Source: Candidatus Merdenecus merdavium
GTDB taxonomy: Bacteria; Bacillota; Clostridia; Lachnospirales; Lachnospiraceae
DNA length: 5,277 nt
NCBI GenBank assembly: GCA_018715425.1
Contig: DVLR01000214.1
Location: 1-5,277 of the forward strand
Direction: 5' to 3'
Shown: one piece after another, positions 1 to 5,277 of the stretch
Position numbering within the stretch: position 1 is the first letter of the stretch
How the letters are laid out: every line of letters starts with the position of its first letter
Program-made: the position numbers and the translations under genes
Notes under the pieces: generated by a model
Database searches by the model: none
Told to the model about the DNA's origin: nothing
What the model saw: only the letters and a program-made list of their open reading frames with translations

Positions 1-1
1 A

Positions 2-70
2 GATGGAGAAAAGAAAATAGATTACCACCAAGTATTAGAGGTGGGATTCCAGCAAGGAGGTACCATTTAA
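2..70 (+). CDS. 3' end of an upstream gene (partial), possibly a LacI-family regulator
   Basis: An open frame enters from the left edge and stops at TAA 68-70. Its 22 visible codons end in the residues YHQVLEVGFQQGGTI. The stop lies inside the intrinsic terminator hairpin, which is a common arrangement and supports this frame over the other open one. A tail of hydrophobic residues closing on Gly-Gly-Thr resembles the end of many LacI-family sugar repressors. A LacI-type palindrome lies 140 bases downstream, so a local repressor gene would fit. That identity is an inference from very few residues, and the body of the gene is outside the window. Confidence 0.5.
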   Translation, partial: DGEKKIDYHQVLEVGFQQGGTI

Positions 71-92
71 AAGGTACCTCTCTATTTTTTTT
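57..92 (+). terminator. Intrinsic terminator of the upstream gene
   Basis: A perfect 8-bp inverted repeat, GAGGTACC (57-64) and GGTACCTC (73-80), encloses an 8-base A/T-rich loop and is followed within a few bases by a run of eight T (85-92). The stop codon of the upstream frame falls in the loop. This is a classic Rho-independent terminator that separates the upstream gene from the sugar operon. Confidence 0.88.
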
Positions 93-172
93 GCAATCTG
101 ATAAATATATGCAAAATACCTAGAATACAAATTTATATATTGCAAAATAATTAAAAAGAGTTGCAAAAGCAA
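92..172 (+). repeat. Four TGCAA repeats upstream of the promoter
   Basis: TGCAA occurs at 92, 110, 141 and 162, and the last three read TGCAAAA. The 110-141 and 141-162 spacings are 31 and 21 bases, close to three and two helical turns. The last copy forms the small inverted repeat TTGCAAAAGCAA (161-172) directly against the -35 box. They may be activator half-sites or phased A-tracts that bend DNA. Function is inference, and AT-rich DNA makes chance copies possible. Confidence 0.35.
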
Positions 173-201
173 TTGACAAGATAGTAAAAATCAATTATGA
201 T
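173..201 (+). promoter_or_regulatory. Sigma-A promoter of the sugar operon
   Basis: The -35 box is a perfect TTGACA (173-178) and the -10 box is TATGAT (196-201), one base off consensus, with the optimal 17-bp spacer. Transcription should start near 208, giving a leader of about 45 bases before the GH32 ribosome binding site. The short arms AATTGA (171-176) and TCAATT (191-196) form an inverted repeat across the promoter, which may be incidental. A promoter this strong normally needs a repressor, which fits the palindrome immediately downstream. Confidence 0.85.
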
Positions 202-210
202 GATAGTAAA

Positions 211-228
211 TATGGAACGGGTTCCATA
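211..228 (+). promoter_or_regulatory. LacI-family-type operator palindrome
   Basis: TATGGAACGGGTTCCATA has perfect 8-bp arms (TATGGAAC and GTTCCATA) around a GG centre. Size and symmetry match operators bound by LacI-family sugar repressors, although these usually have a central CG. It begins about three bases after the expected transcription start, where a bound repressor would block initiation or early elongation. The inducer is presumably the imported sugar or a derivative. The repressor's identity cannot be read here, but the gene ending at 70 is a candidate. Confidence 0.75.
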
Positions 229-242
229 AAGAGAGTTTCATA

Positions 243-251
243 GAGGAGGGG
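243..251 (+). promoter_or_regulatory. Strong ribosome binding site that sets the GH32 start region
   Basis: GAGGAGGGG contains the full AGGAGG core (244-249). It is only two bases from the ATG at 252, which is too close for that core; the GAGG at 243-246 would be five bases away. The core is seven bases from the in-frame ATC at 257, an ideal distance. No comparable site precedes the GTG at 530. The position therefore argues that GH32 translation begins near 252-257. Confidence 0.75.
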
Positions 252-293
252 ATGATATCAATACATTTTATTCAGGACAATATACGGTTTTAG
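252..293 (+). other. Out-of-frame ATG and 13-codon mini-ORF at the GH32 start
   Basis: The only ATG beside the strong ribosome binding site opens a 13-residue frame (MISIHFIQDNIRF) that stops at TAG 291-293. It overlaps the GH32 reading frame in another phase. It is most likely the original GH32 start codon, now out of phase by one missing base (or two extra) between 252 and 257. A real leader peptide is possible but unsupported. No slippery heptamer that would suggest programmed frameshifting is visible. Confidence 0.45.
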
Positions 294-1921
294 AGATTTT
301 TGCAAAAGCTAAAGATGGCACCTTAGGAAGGTTCCTTCTAAAAGACGAAGAAGGAAAAGAAATAATCAAACAGGGAGGTCAAGGATTCTTTCAATGGAAT
401 AAGATAGACATACAAAAAAACGTAAATTACATCGTCGATTTTGATGAAGTAGAAATTTCCATAGGATACTTAAGTGGGATTGAAGATATTCTAGAAAAGG
501 GTATCTGTTATATAGATTTCTCAGAATCAGTGGTGAAGTTAGAAGGTGAAGCTTTAACTGATTTTTACCATACAAGCTATAAAGAGCAGTATCATTTTGT
601 ACCAATTAAGAATTGGAACAACGATCCTAATGGTCTGTGTTGGTACGAAGGAAGATATCATCTTTTCTATCAAGCCAATCCACATGAACAAAAATGGGGC
701 GATATGTATTGGGGACATGCTGTTAGTAAAGATCTCATTCATTGGACTCATCTGCCATATGTATTTCAACCTCAACAGGAAATCCTAGAACAGGACCAGT
801 TAAAGGGTGGAGCATTTTCAGGATGTGCCGTTCCAATGGAGGATGAAGTAATATTTTATTTAACGAGGCATTTAGGACCTCTAGAAGATGGACCAGATAC
901 CATGGAGTGGCAAACCATGTCTAGAAGTAAAGATATGATACATTTTGAAGAAGAAACAATTGTGATAAAAGATAAGCCAGAAGGAGTCGGCTATGATTTT
1001 CGCGATCCCAAGGTTTTCTGTGATAAAGGCATATGGTATATGGTTCTAGCAGGAGCATTCAATGGACAATCAGCCATTCTTTTATATTCTTCACCAGACT
1101 TGCTCCAGTGGGAATATCTAGGTCCATTGGTGGTAGAGCCAGATCCAGGTTCCACAACATTTGAATGTCCTGATTTTTTTTATCTAGATGGGAAGTATGT
1201 AGCCTTAGGTGCCTTGATGAAACACACGGACGAACATGGAAGATATCAAATGACTAAATATTACGTTGGTGATTTTATAGATCATAAGATTCATGTTGAA
1301 AGTACTGGCTGGTTTGATTTTGGTAGTAATTATTATGCAGTACAATCTTTTGAACATGAGGGAAAAAGAATTGCAATTGGATGGGTTTCTGATTTCTATG
1401 AAGAGCATGTGGAAGTAAAGAATGGAAGTTATGGTAGCTTTGCTTTACCAAGAGTGTTAAGTTTACGCAACGATGTACTTTGTATGGAGCCTGTTCCACA
1501 AGTATATGATCTGAAACAAGAAATCATATATCAAGGTCAAGGTGAAAGTATAGAAATAGATCAGATACCCAGTAATAGCTATTATGTAAAGCTAGATCTT
1601 AAGCATTCAACGGATTTTATCATGGAGCTTGGAAGAGATGAAGACCAGCATATTTATTTACTAAGAGACCATGGTGTTACAAAGATTAAAACGGTAAATA
1701 CAAAGACCGATCATATAGACTTTATTGCTGATGTTCAAGACGTTAAGAATATTGAAGTCTTTGTGGATCGTAGAGTTGTTGAAGTCTATATCAATCATGG
1801 ATATGCAGTTGGTACAAAACTTTTTTATACACCATCTTGCGAAGGGATTTTTGGTGTTAAGTTTCATGAGGCAGAGAATGTAGAGTACTTGGAGATCGCT
1901 ACCATGAAGTCCATCTGGTAG
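257..1921 (+). CDS. Glycoside hydrolase family 32 (sucrose / beta-fructoside hydrolase), start codon anomalous
   Basis: This enzyme hydrolyses terminal beta-fructofuranosyl bonds of sucrose or fructo-oligosaccharides. No signal peptide is visible, so it should act in the cytoplasm on imported sugar. Counting from GTG 530, the GH32 landmarks are NDPNG with nucleophile Asp32, WGHAVS, FSGCAV, the RDP motif with Asp159 (transition-state stabiliser) and the ECPD motif with acid/base Glu212. A C-terminal beta-sandwich follows, ending around VDRRVVEVYINHG. The first usable start is GTG 530 (463 aa), but it has no ribosome binding site. The same frame stays open back to 230 and reads as natural protein from about 257, adding some 91 residues (554 in all). 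No ATG, GTG or TTG lies in frame there, and the ATG at 252 is out of frame. A one-base indel, a sequence error or an AUC start would explain this. The gene ends in tandem stops TAG TGA and is first in a transport operon. The family is certain; the exact substrate and start are not. Confidence 0.9.
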   Translation: MNTFYSGQYTVLEIFAKAKDGTLGRFLLKDEEGKEIIKQGGQGFFQWNKIDIQKNVNYIVDFDEVEISIGYLSGIEDILEKGICYIDFSESVVKLEGEALTDFYHTSYKEQYHFVPIKNWNNDPNGLCWYEGRYHLFYQANPHEQKWGDMYWGHAVSKDLIHWTHLPYVFQPQQEILEQDQLKGGAFSGCAVPMEDEVIFYLTRHLGPLEDGPDTMEWQTMSRSKDMIHFEEETIVIKDKPEGVGYDFRDPKVFCDKGIWYMVLAGAFNGQSAILLYSSPDLLQWEYLGPLVVEPDPGSTTFECPDFFYLDGKYVALGALMKHTDEHGRYQMTKYYVGDFIDHKIHVESTGWFDFGSNYYAVQSFEHEGKRIAIGWVSDFYEEHVEVKNGSYGSFALPRVLSLRNDVLCMEPVPQVYDLKQEIIYQGQGESIEIDQIPSNSYYVKLDLKHSTDFIMELGRDEDQHIYLLRDHGVTKIKTVNTKTDHIDFIADVQDVKNIEVFVDRRVVEVYINHGYAVGTKLFYTPSCEGIFGVKFHEAENVEYLEIATMKSIW

Positions 1922-1951
1922 TGATCCACATAAAGGGTAACACAGTGATGA

Positions 1952-1969
1952 AACAATGAGATCATTGTT
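1952..1969 (+). promoter_or_regulatory. Hairpin / palindrome between GH32 and the binding protein gene
   Basis: AACAATGA (1952-1959) and TCATTGTT (1962-1969) are perfectly complementary. In RNA this gives a seven-base-pair stem with an AGAU loop. No T-run follows, so it is not a standard terminator. It sits in the 70-odd base gap before the binding protein, flanked by similar AAAGGGTAA and TAAGGGTAT sequences. It may protect an mRNA end so that the binding protein is made in excess, or it may be a protein-binding site. The structure is seen; the role is inferred. Confidence 0.5.
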
Positions 1970-2009
1970 AAGGGTATAAAAAATTATAGACATGAAAGGA
2001 AGAGGAAGT

Positions 2010-3308
2010 ATGAAAAAGAAATTAGTGTGTATGGTATTGGCAGCAACAGTGATTACAACCGCTCTTGCTAGTTGCGGGAAGAAAAACTCAGAAAATGATG
2101 GAACAAGTGCAGATGGAGCAACCAAAGTTACCATTTGGAGTCCTACGGATGAGCCAGCTGTAGAAGAATGGTGGGTTGAAAAAATAAGTGAATTCAATGA
2201 GGAAAATAAAGGGGAAATTGAAATCAGTCGTGAAGCCATCGTAAGAGCTGATTCATATGCTTATGAAGATAAGATTAATGCCGCTTTAACATCAAATGAT
2301 TTACCAGATATCTTATATGTGGATGGCCCTAATATTGCTAATTATGCTGCAAACGACGTTATCGCTCCTATTGATGATTATTTCACGGAAGAGGACTTAG
2401 CCGATTTTGTAGATTCCATAAAAGTTCAAGGAACATACGAAGATAAACTCTATGCATTAGGAGCAACAGAAAGTTCTGTGGCCCTATATTACAATAAAGA
2501 TATGACCGATGCAGCAAATATAGAGATGCCAACGAAGTTAGAGGATGCCCTTACATGGTCTGAATATGCAGATATAGCGGCTAAGCTTACAACGGATACT
2601 GTTGTTGGTACAAATATTATTATGGATCAAGGAGAAGGTCTGCCTTATGTACTAGAACAATTTTGGATTTCAAATCATACAGATTTTGTTAGTGAAGATG
2701 GTAAGGTAGCAGAAGGATATGTAAATGGTGAGCAAGGAATCGAAGCAGCCACTTTTTTAAATGACTTAATTCAAAATGGTTACGCAAATGTAAATCCAAT
2801 TCAAAAAGAGTTCCACAATGGTAATGCAGCGACTATGTTAGGTGGATCATGGGAGGTTGCAACCTTACAGAATGAATATCCAGATTTTAATTGGGGAGTT
2901 ACATATTTTCCTGTAGCAGATAATGATGGTGAGAATACTTCTCCAACAGGAGACTGGGCAGCATGTCTTACTAGTAGTTCTAAGAACTCTGAGGCTGCAG
3001 GTAAGGTTTTAAACTTTTTAATGAATAAAGATAATGTAGCATCCTACGCAAAAGCCATTGCGAAACTTCCAACAAGAGTATCTACCTATGATTCTCTACC
3101 AGAATATAATGAATATCCATTATCTCTATTTAAGGAACAATCCATGAATACTGGATCACCAAGACCAAGAACACCTTCCTATACCGTGCTTTCTCCAGGA
3201 TTCTCTAAAGCAATGATGAATATTTTCACAGGTGCAGACATAAAAACGGAGTTAGACCAAGTTGCGGCTGATTACGAGGATGATTATAGCAAAAATTACT
3301 CAAAGTAG
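2010..3308 (+). CDS. ABC transporter sugar-binding lipoprotein (family 1 solute-binding protein, CUT1)
   Basis: This is the extracellular, membrane-anchored receptor that hands sugar to the two permeases encoded next. The start at 2010 gives 432 residues. It has purine-rich AGGA and AGAGG sites 4-9 bases upstream and a classic lipoprotein signal: MKKK, a hydrophobic stretch, then the lipobox LASC with Cys22 as the lipidated residue. A polar linker (about 23-37) leads into the binding fold, which opens with TKVTIWSPTDEP. Late motifs such as GGSWEVA and the SPTGDWAACLTSSSKN region are typical of family 1 binding proteins of oligosaccharide importers. An in-frame ATG at 1992 adds six residues but lacks a ribosome binding site. 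Pairing with GH32 suggests sucrose or fructo-oligosaccharides; the sequence alone does not prove the ligand. Confidence 0.93.
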   Translation: MKKKLVCMVLAATVITTALASCGKKNSENDGTSADGATKVTIWSPTDEPAVEEWWVEKISEFNEENKGEIEISREAIVRADSYAYEDKINAALTSNDLPDILYVDGPNIANYAANDVIAPIDDYFTEEDLADFVDSIKVQGTYEDKLYALGATESSVALYYNKDMTDAANIEMPTKLEDALTWSEYADIAAKLTTDTVVGTNIIMDQGEGLPYVLEQFWISNHTDFVSEDGKVAEGYVNGEQGIEAATFLNDLIQNGYANVNPIQKEFHNGNAATMLGGSWEVATLQNEYPDFNWGVTYFPVADNDGENTSPTGDWAACLTSSSKNSEAAGKVLNFLMNKDNVASYAKAIAKLPTRVSTYDSLPEYNEYPLSLFKEQSMNTGSPRPRTPSYTVLSPGFSKAMMNIFTGADIKTELDQVAADYEDDYSKNYSK

Positions 3309-3345
3309 TTTCAAAGGTCTATTCACTTTGACGAGGAGGTTTTGG

Positions 3346-4233
3346 ATGAAAACGAAAACTAGAAAGAAAAAATACGAAAAGAGGGCGGCATATATCTTTG
3401 TAATACCAGCAGTGTTATTATTGTTTGCATTTTTGATTCTTCCAGGCATATCAACCATTCGATATGCCTTTACCGATTATAATATTATGAGACCAGATGA
3501 CATTAACTTCATTGGATTACAGAATTTCATCAACTTGTTTCAGGACAAAGATTTTTTAAAATCCATTTGGAATACATTCCATTTTACTATCTTTGTAGTT
3601 CCGTTTCAGTGTTTATTAGCACTAGGGTTGGCACTGTTGGTCTCTTCAAGAAGGAGAGGTGTCTCTATCTTCAGAGCAGCCTATTTTAGTCCCATGGTAA
3701 CATCCATGGTAGTAGTGGCAATTCTGTGGTCAGTGCTATATAATCCTAATCCAAACAATGGACTGATCAATGCTTTTATAGTAAAACTGGGGTTAGAACC
3801 AATCGGTTTCTTAAGCAATCCTAAGACGGCGATGAATTCCATCGTATTTATGTCGGCATGGCAGGCAGCAGGATATCAAATGATGATTTTCTTAGCTGGA
3901 CTACAGGGAATACCAGAAGAACAGTATGAAGCGGGAGCTATTGACGGGGCTGGAAGTATTAGACGCTTCATCTACATCACCTTACCTGGACTTAAAAATG
4001 TAATAAAATATGTCATTATGATTACAATGATTCAAGCCATGAAAATATTTACGCAGCCATACGTTATGACTAAGGGCGGTCCTCAAAATGCTACTAGAAC
4101 ATTAGTCTATTATATTTATGAGCAGGGCTTTCAAAGTCGTAATTTCGGTTATGCTTGTGCAGTTGCCACTATCTTTTTTGTTATTGTAATTTCAATGTCG
4201 TTAGTACTAAAGAAGATCATTAAAGCGGATTAA
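3346..4233 (+). CDS. ABC sugar transporter permease, MalF/UgpA-type
   Basis: This is one of the two membrane subunits of the CUT1 importer. The start at 3346 follows AGGAGG (3334-3339) by six bases and gives 295 residues, normal for the family. An in-frame ATG at 3262 would overlap the binding protein gene and has no ribosome binding site. A basic N-terminus (MKTKTRKKK) precedes membrane helix 1 (about 14-36), and further hydrophobic segments make about six helices. The EAA loop, which docks the ATPase, is clear: EAGAIDGAG at about 195-203, followed by a conserved LP. The segment TKGGPQNAT (about 243-251) is also characteristic of the MalF/UgpA side. It lies 37 bases after the binding protein and 13 bases before its partner permease. 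Confidence 0.94.
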   Translation: MKTKTRKKKYEKRAAYIFVIPAVLLLFAFLILPGISTIRYAFTDYNIMRPDDINFIGLQNFINLFQDKDFLKSIWNTFHFTIFVVPFQCLLALGLALLVSSRRRGVSIFRAAYFSPMVTSMVVVAILWSVLYNPNPNNGLINAFIVKLGLEPIGFLSNPKTAMNSIVFMSAWQAAGYQMMIFLAGLQGIPEEQYEAGAIDGAGSIRRFIYITLPGLKNVIKYVIMITMIQAMKIFTQPYVMTKGGPQNATRTLVYYIYEQGFQSRNFGYACAVATIFFVIVISMSLVLKKIIKAD

Positions 4234-4246
4234 GGGGGGATAAAAA

Positions 4247-5089
4247 ATGAATTATAAACGAAAAAAGTTATTAGGTAATATTTGGTTTTATGCGGGAAAT
4301 ACATTGATTGCCATTATATTTATTTCACCCTTGATATGGATGGTATCATCTTCTCTGAAACCAGAATCCGAGATATTTGCAGGTATGAATTCATTACAGA
4401 CATTTATCCCTAAGAGTGCTTCCCTTAAGAACTATATGGAAGTATTTACACGAATCAATATTATGAAATTTATTCTAAATAGTTTCTTTTATGTTACCAT
4501 TATTATTATCTTAGATTTATTTATTAATTCTATTTGTGGATATGCATTAGCAAAGTTTGAATTTAAAGGAAAAGACTTGCTATTAACCTTAATCATAAGT
4601 TTAATGGTATTACCAATGGAATCTATTATGTTACCTTTATATAAGCAAGTAGCAGATTTGAACTGGGTGAATCAGTGGGCAGGTTTGATTGTACCGTTTA
4701 TTGCAAAGTGCTTTAGTATTTATATGTTTAGACAGTTTTTTGTAGATATACCAAATGAGTTATTAGAGGCAGCAGCCATTGATGGATGTGGACCTATAAA
4801 GACTTTCTTTAAAGTTGTAGTACCTATTTCTGGAACTGTATATGCAACCATTTTTATTCTTGATTTTGTGGGTCATTGGAATGACTTTATGTGGCCGATG
4901 TTAGTCGCTACAGGAGAAAAAATAAGAACGATTCAATTAGCCATACAAACCTTCTTTGGATCGAAACCAATTAACTATGGACCCATTATGGCATCTTTAA
5001 CTATATCTGCGATTCCCATGTTAATTATGTTTATTGCACTTCAGAAGTACTATGTGGAAGGGATTGCGTCAACTGGCATTAAAGGATAA
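4247..5089 (+). CDS. ABC sugar transporter permease, MalG/UgpE-type
   Basis: This is the second membrane subunit, expected to form a heterodimer with the preceding permease. The 280-residue length is typical. AGGGGGGA (4233-4240), overlapping the upstream stop, serves as ribosome binding site, so the two permeases are probably translated at matched levels. Helix 1 (about 13-35) runs into the family motif SSSLKP. The EAA loop reads EAAAIDGCG at about 174-182, with a following VP in place of LP. The downstream WNDFMWP motif and the C-terminal GIASTGIKG are hallmarks of the MalG side. No ATP-binding subunit gene follows; a terminator does, so the importer must rely on an ATPase encoded elsewhere. 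Confidence 0.94.
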   Translation: MNYKRKKLLGNIWFYAGNTLIAIIFISPLIWMVSSSLKPESEIFAGMNSLQTFIPKSASLKNYMEVFTRINIMKFILNSFFYVTIIIILDLFINSICGYALAKFEFKGKDLLLTLIISLMVLPMESIMLPLYKQVADLNWVNQWAGLIVPFIAKCFSIYMFRQFFVDIPNELLEAAAIDGCGPIKTFFKVVVPISGTVYATIFILDFVGHWNDFMWPMLVATGEKIRTIQLAIQTFFGSKPINYGPIMASLTISAIPMLIMFIALQKYYVEGIASTGIKG

Positions 5090-5147
5090 GGTTGGAGTAA
5101 CATTCTTTTAATCTGGAAACAGTTTGTTTTTTTCATTTCTATTCATG

Positions 5148-5184
5148 AAAAGGGGACCGCTTTTTTAAAAAGCAGTCCTCTTTT
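5148..5184 (+). terminator. Operon-end terminator, probably bidirectional
   Basis: The arms 5148-5165 and 5167-5184 pair over up to 18 bases, with one G-U and one C-A mismatch; the A/T tip would open to form the loop. The + strand arm ends in TTTT and the opposite strand also ends in a T-run, so it can serve both the sugar operon and the convergent gene. A weaker CTG-GAAA-CAG hairpin followed by TTTGTTTTTTT (5113-5133) lies just upstream and may add to termination. Confidence 0.82.
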
Positions 5185-5204
5185 AAGAATAAAAAATTTA
5201 TGAC

Positions 5205-5276
5205 TTAGTTGATCGTAATACCAGCACTTGCATAGCCGATGACGGTATTGACTAAGCTAAGTCCCGTAGACGTAGC
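5205..5276 (-). CDS. 3' end of a convergent gene (partial), unrecognised
   Basis: On the - strand one frame runs in from the right edge and stops at TAA (5205-5207). The visible 23 residues end GLSLVNTVIGYASAGITIN, a mildly hydrophobic tail. The other two - strand frames are stopped within this stretch. Its convergent position facing a likely two-way terminator supports a real gene. Too little is present to name a family. Confidence 0.5.
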   Translation of the reverse strand, partial: ATSTGLSLVNTVIGYASAGITIN

Positions 5277-5277
5277 C

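Noticed and set aside
33..92. T-box-like sequence (GAGGTGGGATTCC) just before the terminator hairpin
   Set aside because: It only loosely resembles the T-box core, no leader stem with a specifier is visible, it lies inside a plausible coding frame, and the downstream genes are not amino-acid related.
252..293. Programmed frameshift or leader peptide controlling GH32
   Set aside because: No slippery sequence, strong downstream structure or biased residue run is visible; a simple indel or non-standard start explains the data better.
366..605. 79-codon - strand frame over the GH32 5' region
   Set aside because: The + strand here carries natural protein sequence continuous with GH32, so this is a shadow.
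1992..2009. Earlier ATG for the binding protein
   Set aside because: It lacks a ribosome binding site and would put a non-typical segment before a perfect lipoprotein signal that starts at 2010.
1661..2239. 192-codon open frame on the - strand
   Set aside because: It lies antisense to the GH32 C-terminus, the gap and the binding-protein start. Its translation is low-complexity and Ser/Phe/Ile-rich without a recognisable domain, and it overlaps well-supported genes.
3262..3345. Earlier start for the first permease, overlapping the binding protein
   Set aside because: There is no ribosome binding site at 3262, whereas AGGAGG is ideally placed for 3346, which begins a typical basic permease N-terminus.

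Overview
The window is AT-rich DNA with strong Shine-Dalgarno sites, a textbook sigma-A promoter and a lipobox lipoprotein. This points to a low-GC Gram-positive bacterium (Bacillota). The protein style and operon type suggest a clostridial or Lachnospiraceae-like plant-sugar or gut fermenter, but that placement is inference.

Layout. Bases 2-70 are the last codons of an upstream + strand gene, which ends in an intrinsic terminator at 57-92. Bases 93-256 are a compact control region. It holds helically spaced TGCAA repeats, a TTGACA-17 bp-TATGAT promoter, an 18-bp LacI-type palindrome just past the expected transcription start, and a strong ribosome binding site. Four genes then run in one direction: a cytosolic GH32 beta-fructosidase/sucrose hydrolase (about 257-1921), a lipoprotein sugar-binding protein (2010-3308), and two CUT1-type ABC permeases (3346-4233 and 4247-5089). 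A strong hairpin at 5148-5184 ends the operon. The last bases (5205-5276) carry the 3' end of an unrecognised convergent gene on the - strand.

How it works together. The binding protein captures a fructose-containing sugar (sucrose or short fructo-oligosaccharides, inferred from the GH32 partner). The two permeases bring it in, and the GH32 enzyme, which has no signal peptide, cleaves it inside the cell. No ATPase gene is present, so the importer probably borrows a shared MsmK/MsmX-type ATPase encoded elsewhere. The operator suggests repression by a LacI-family protein.

The strangest point is the start of the GH32 gene. Coding sequence clearly continues about 90 codons upstream of the first usable start codon (GTG at 530), right up to the good ribosome binding site. 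The only ATG there (252) is in a different frame. This implies a one-base indel, a sequencing error or a non-standard AUC start. I see no CRISPR array, mobile element, RNA gene or clearly new defence-like system. The window is mainly a sugar uptake and hydrolysis operon.
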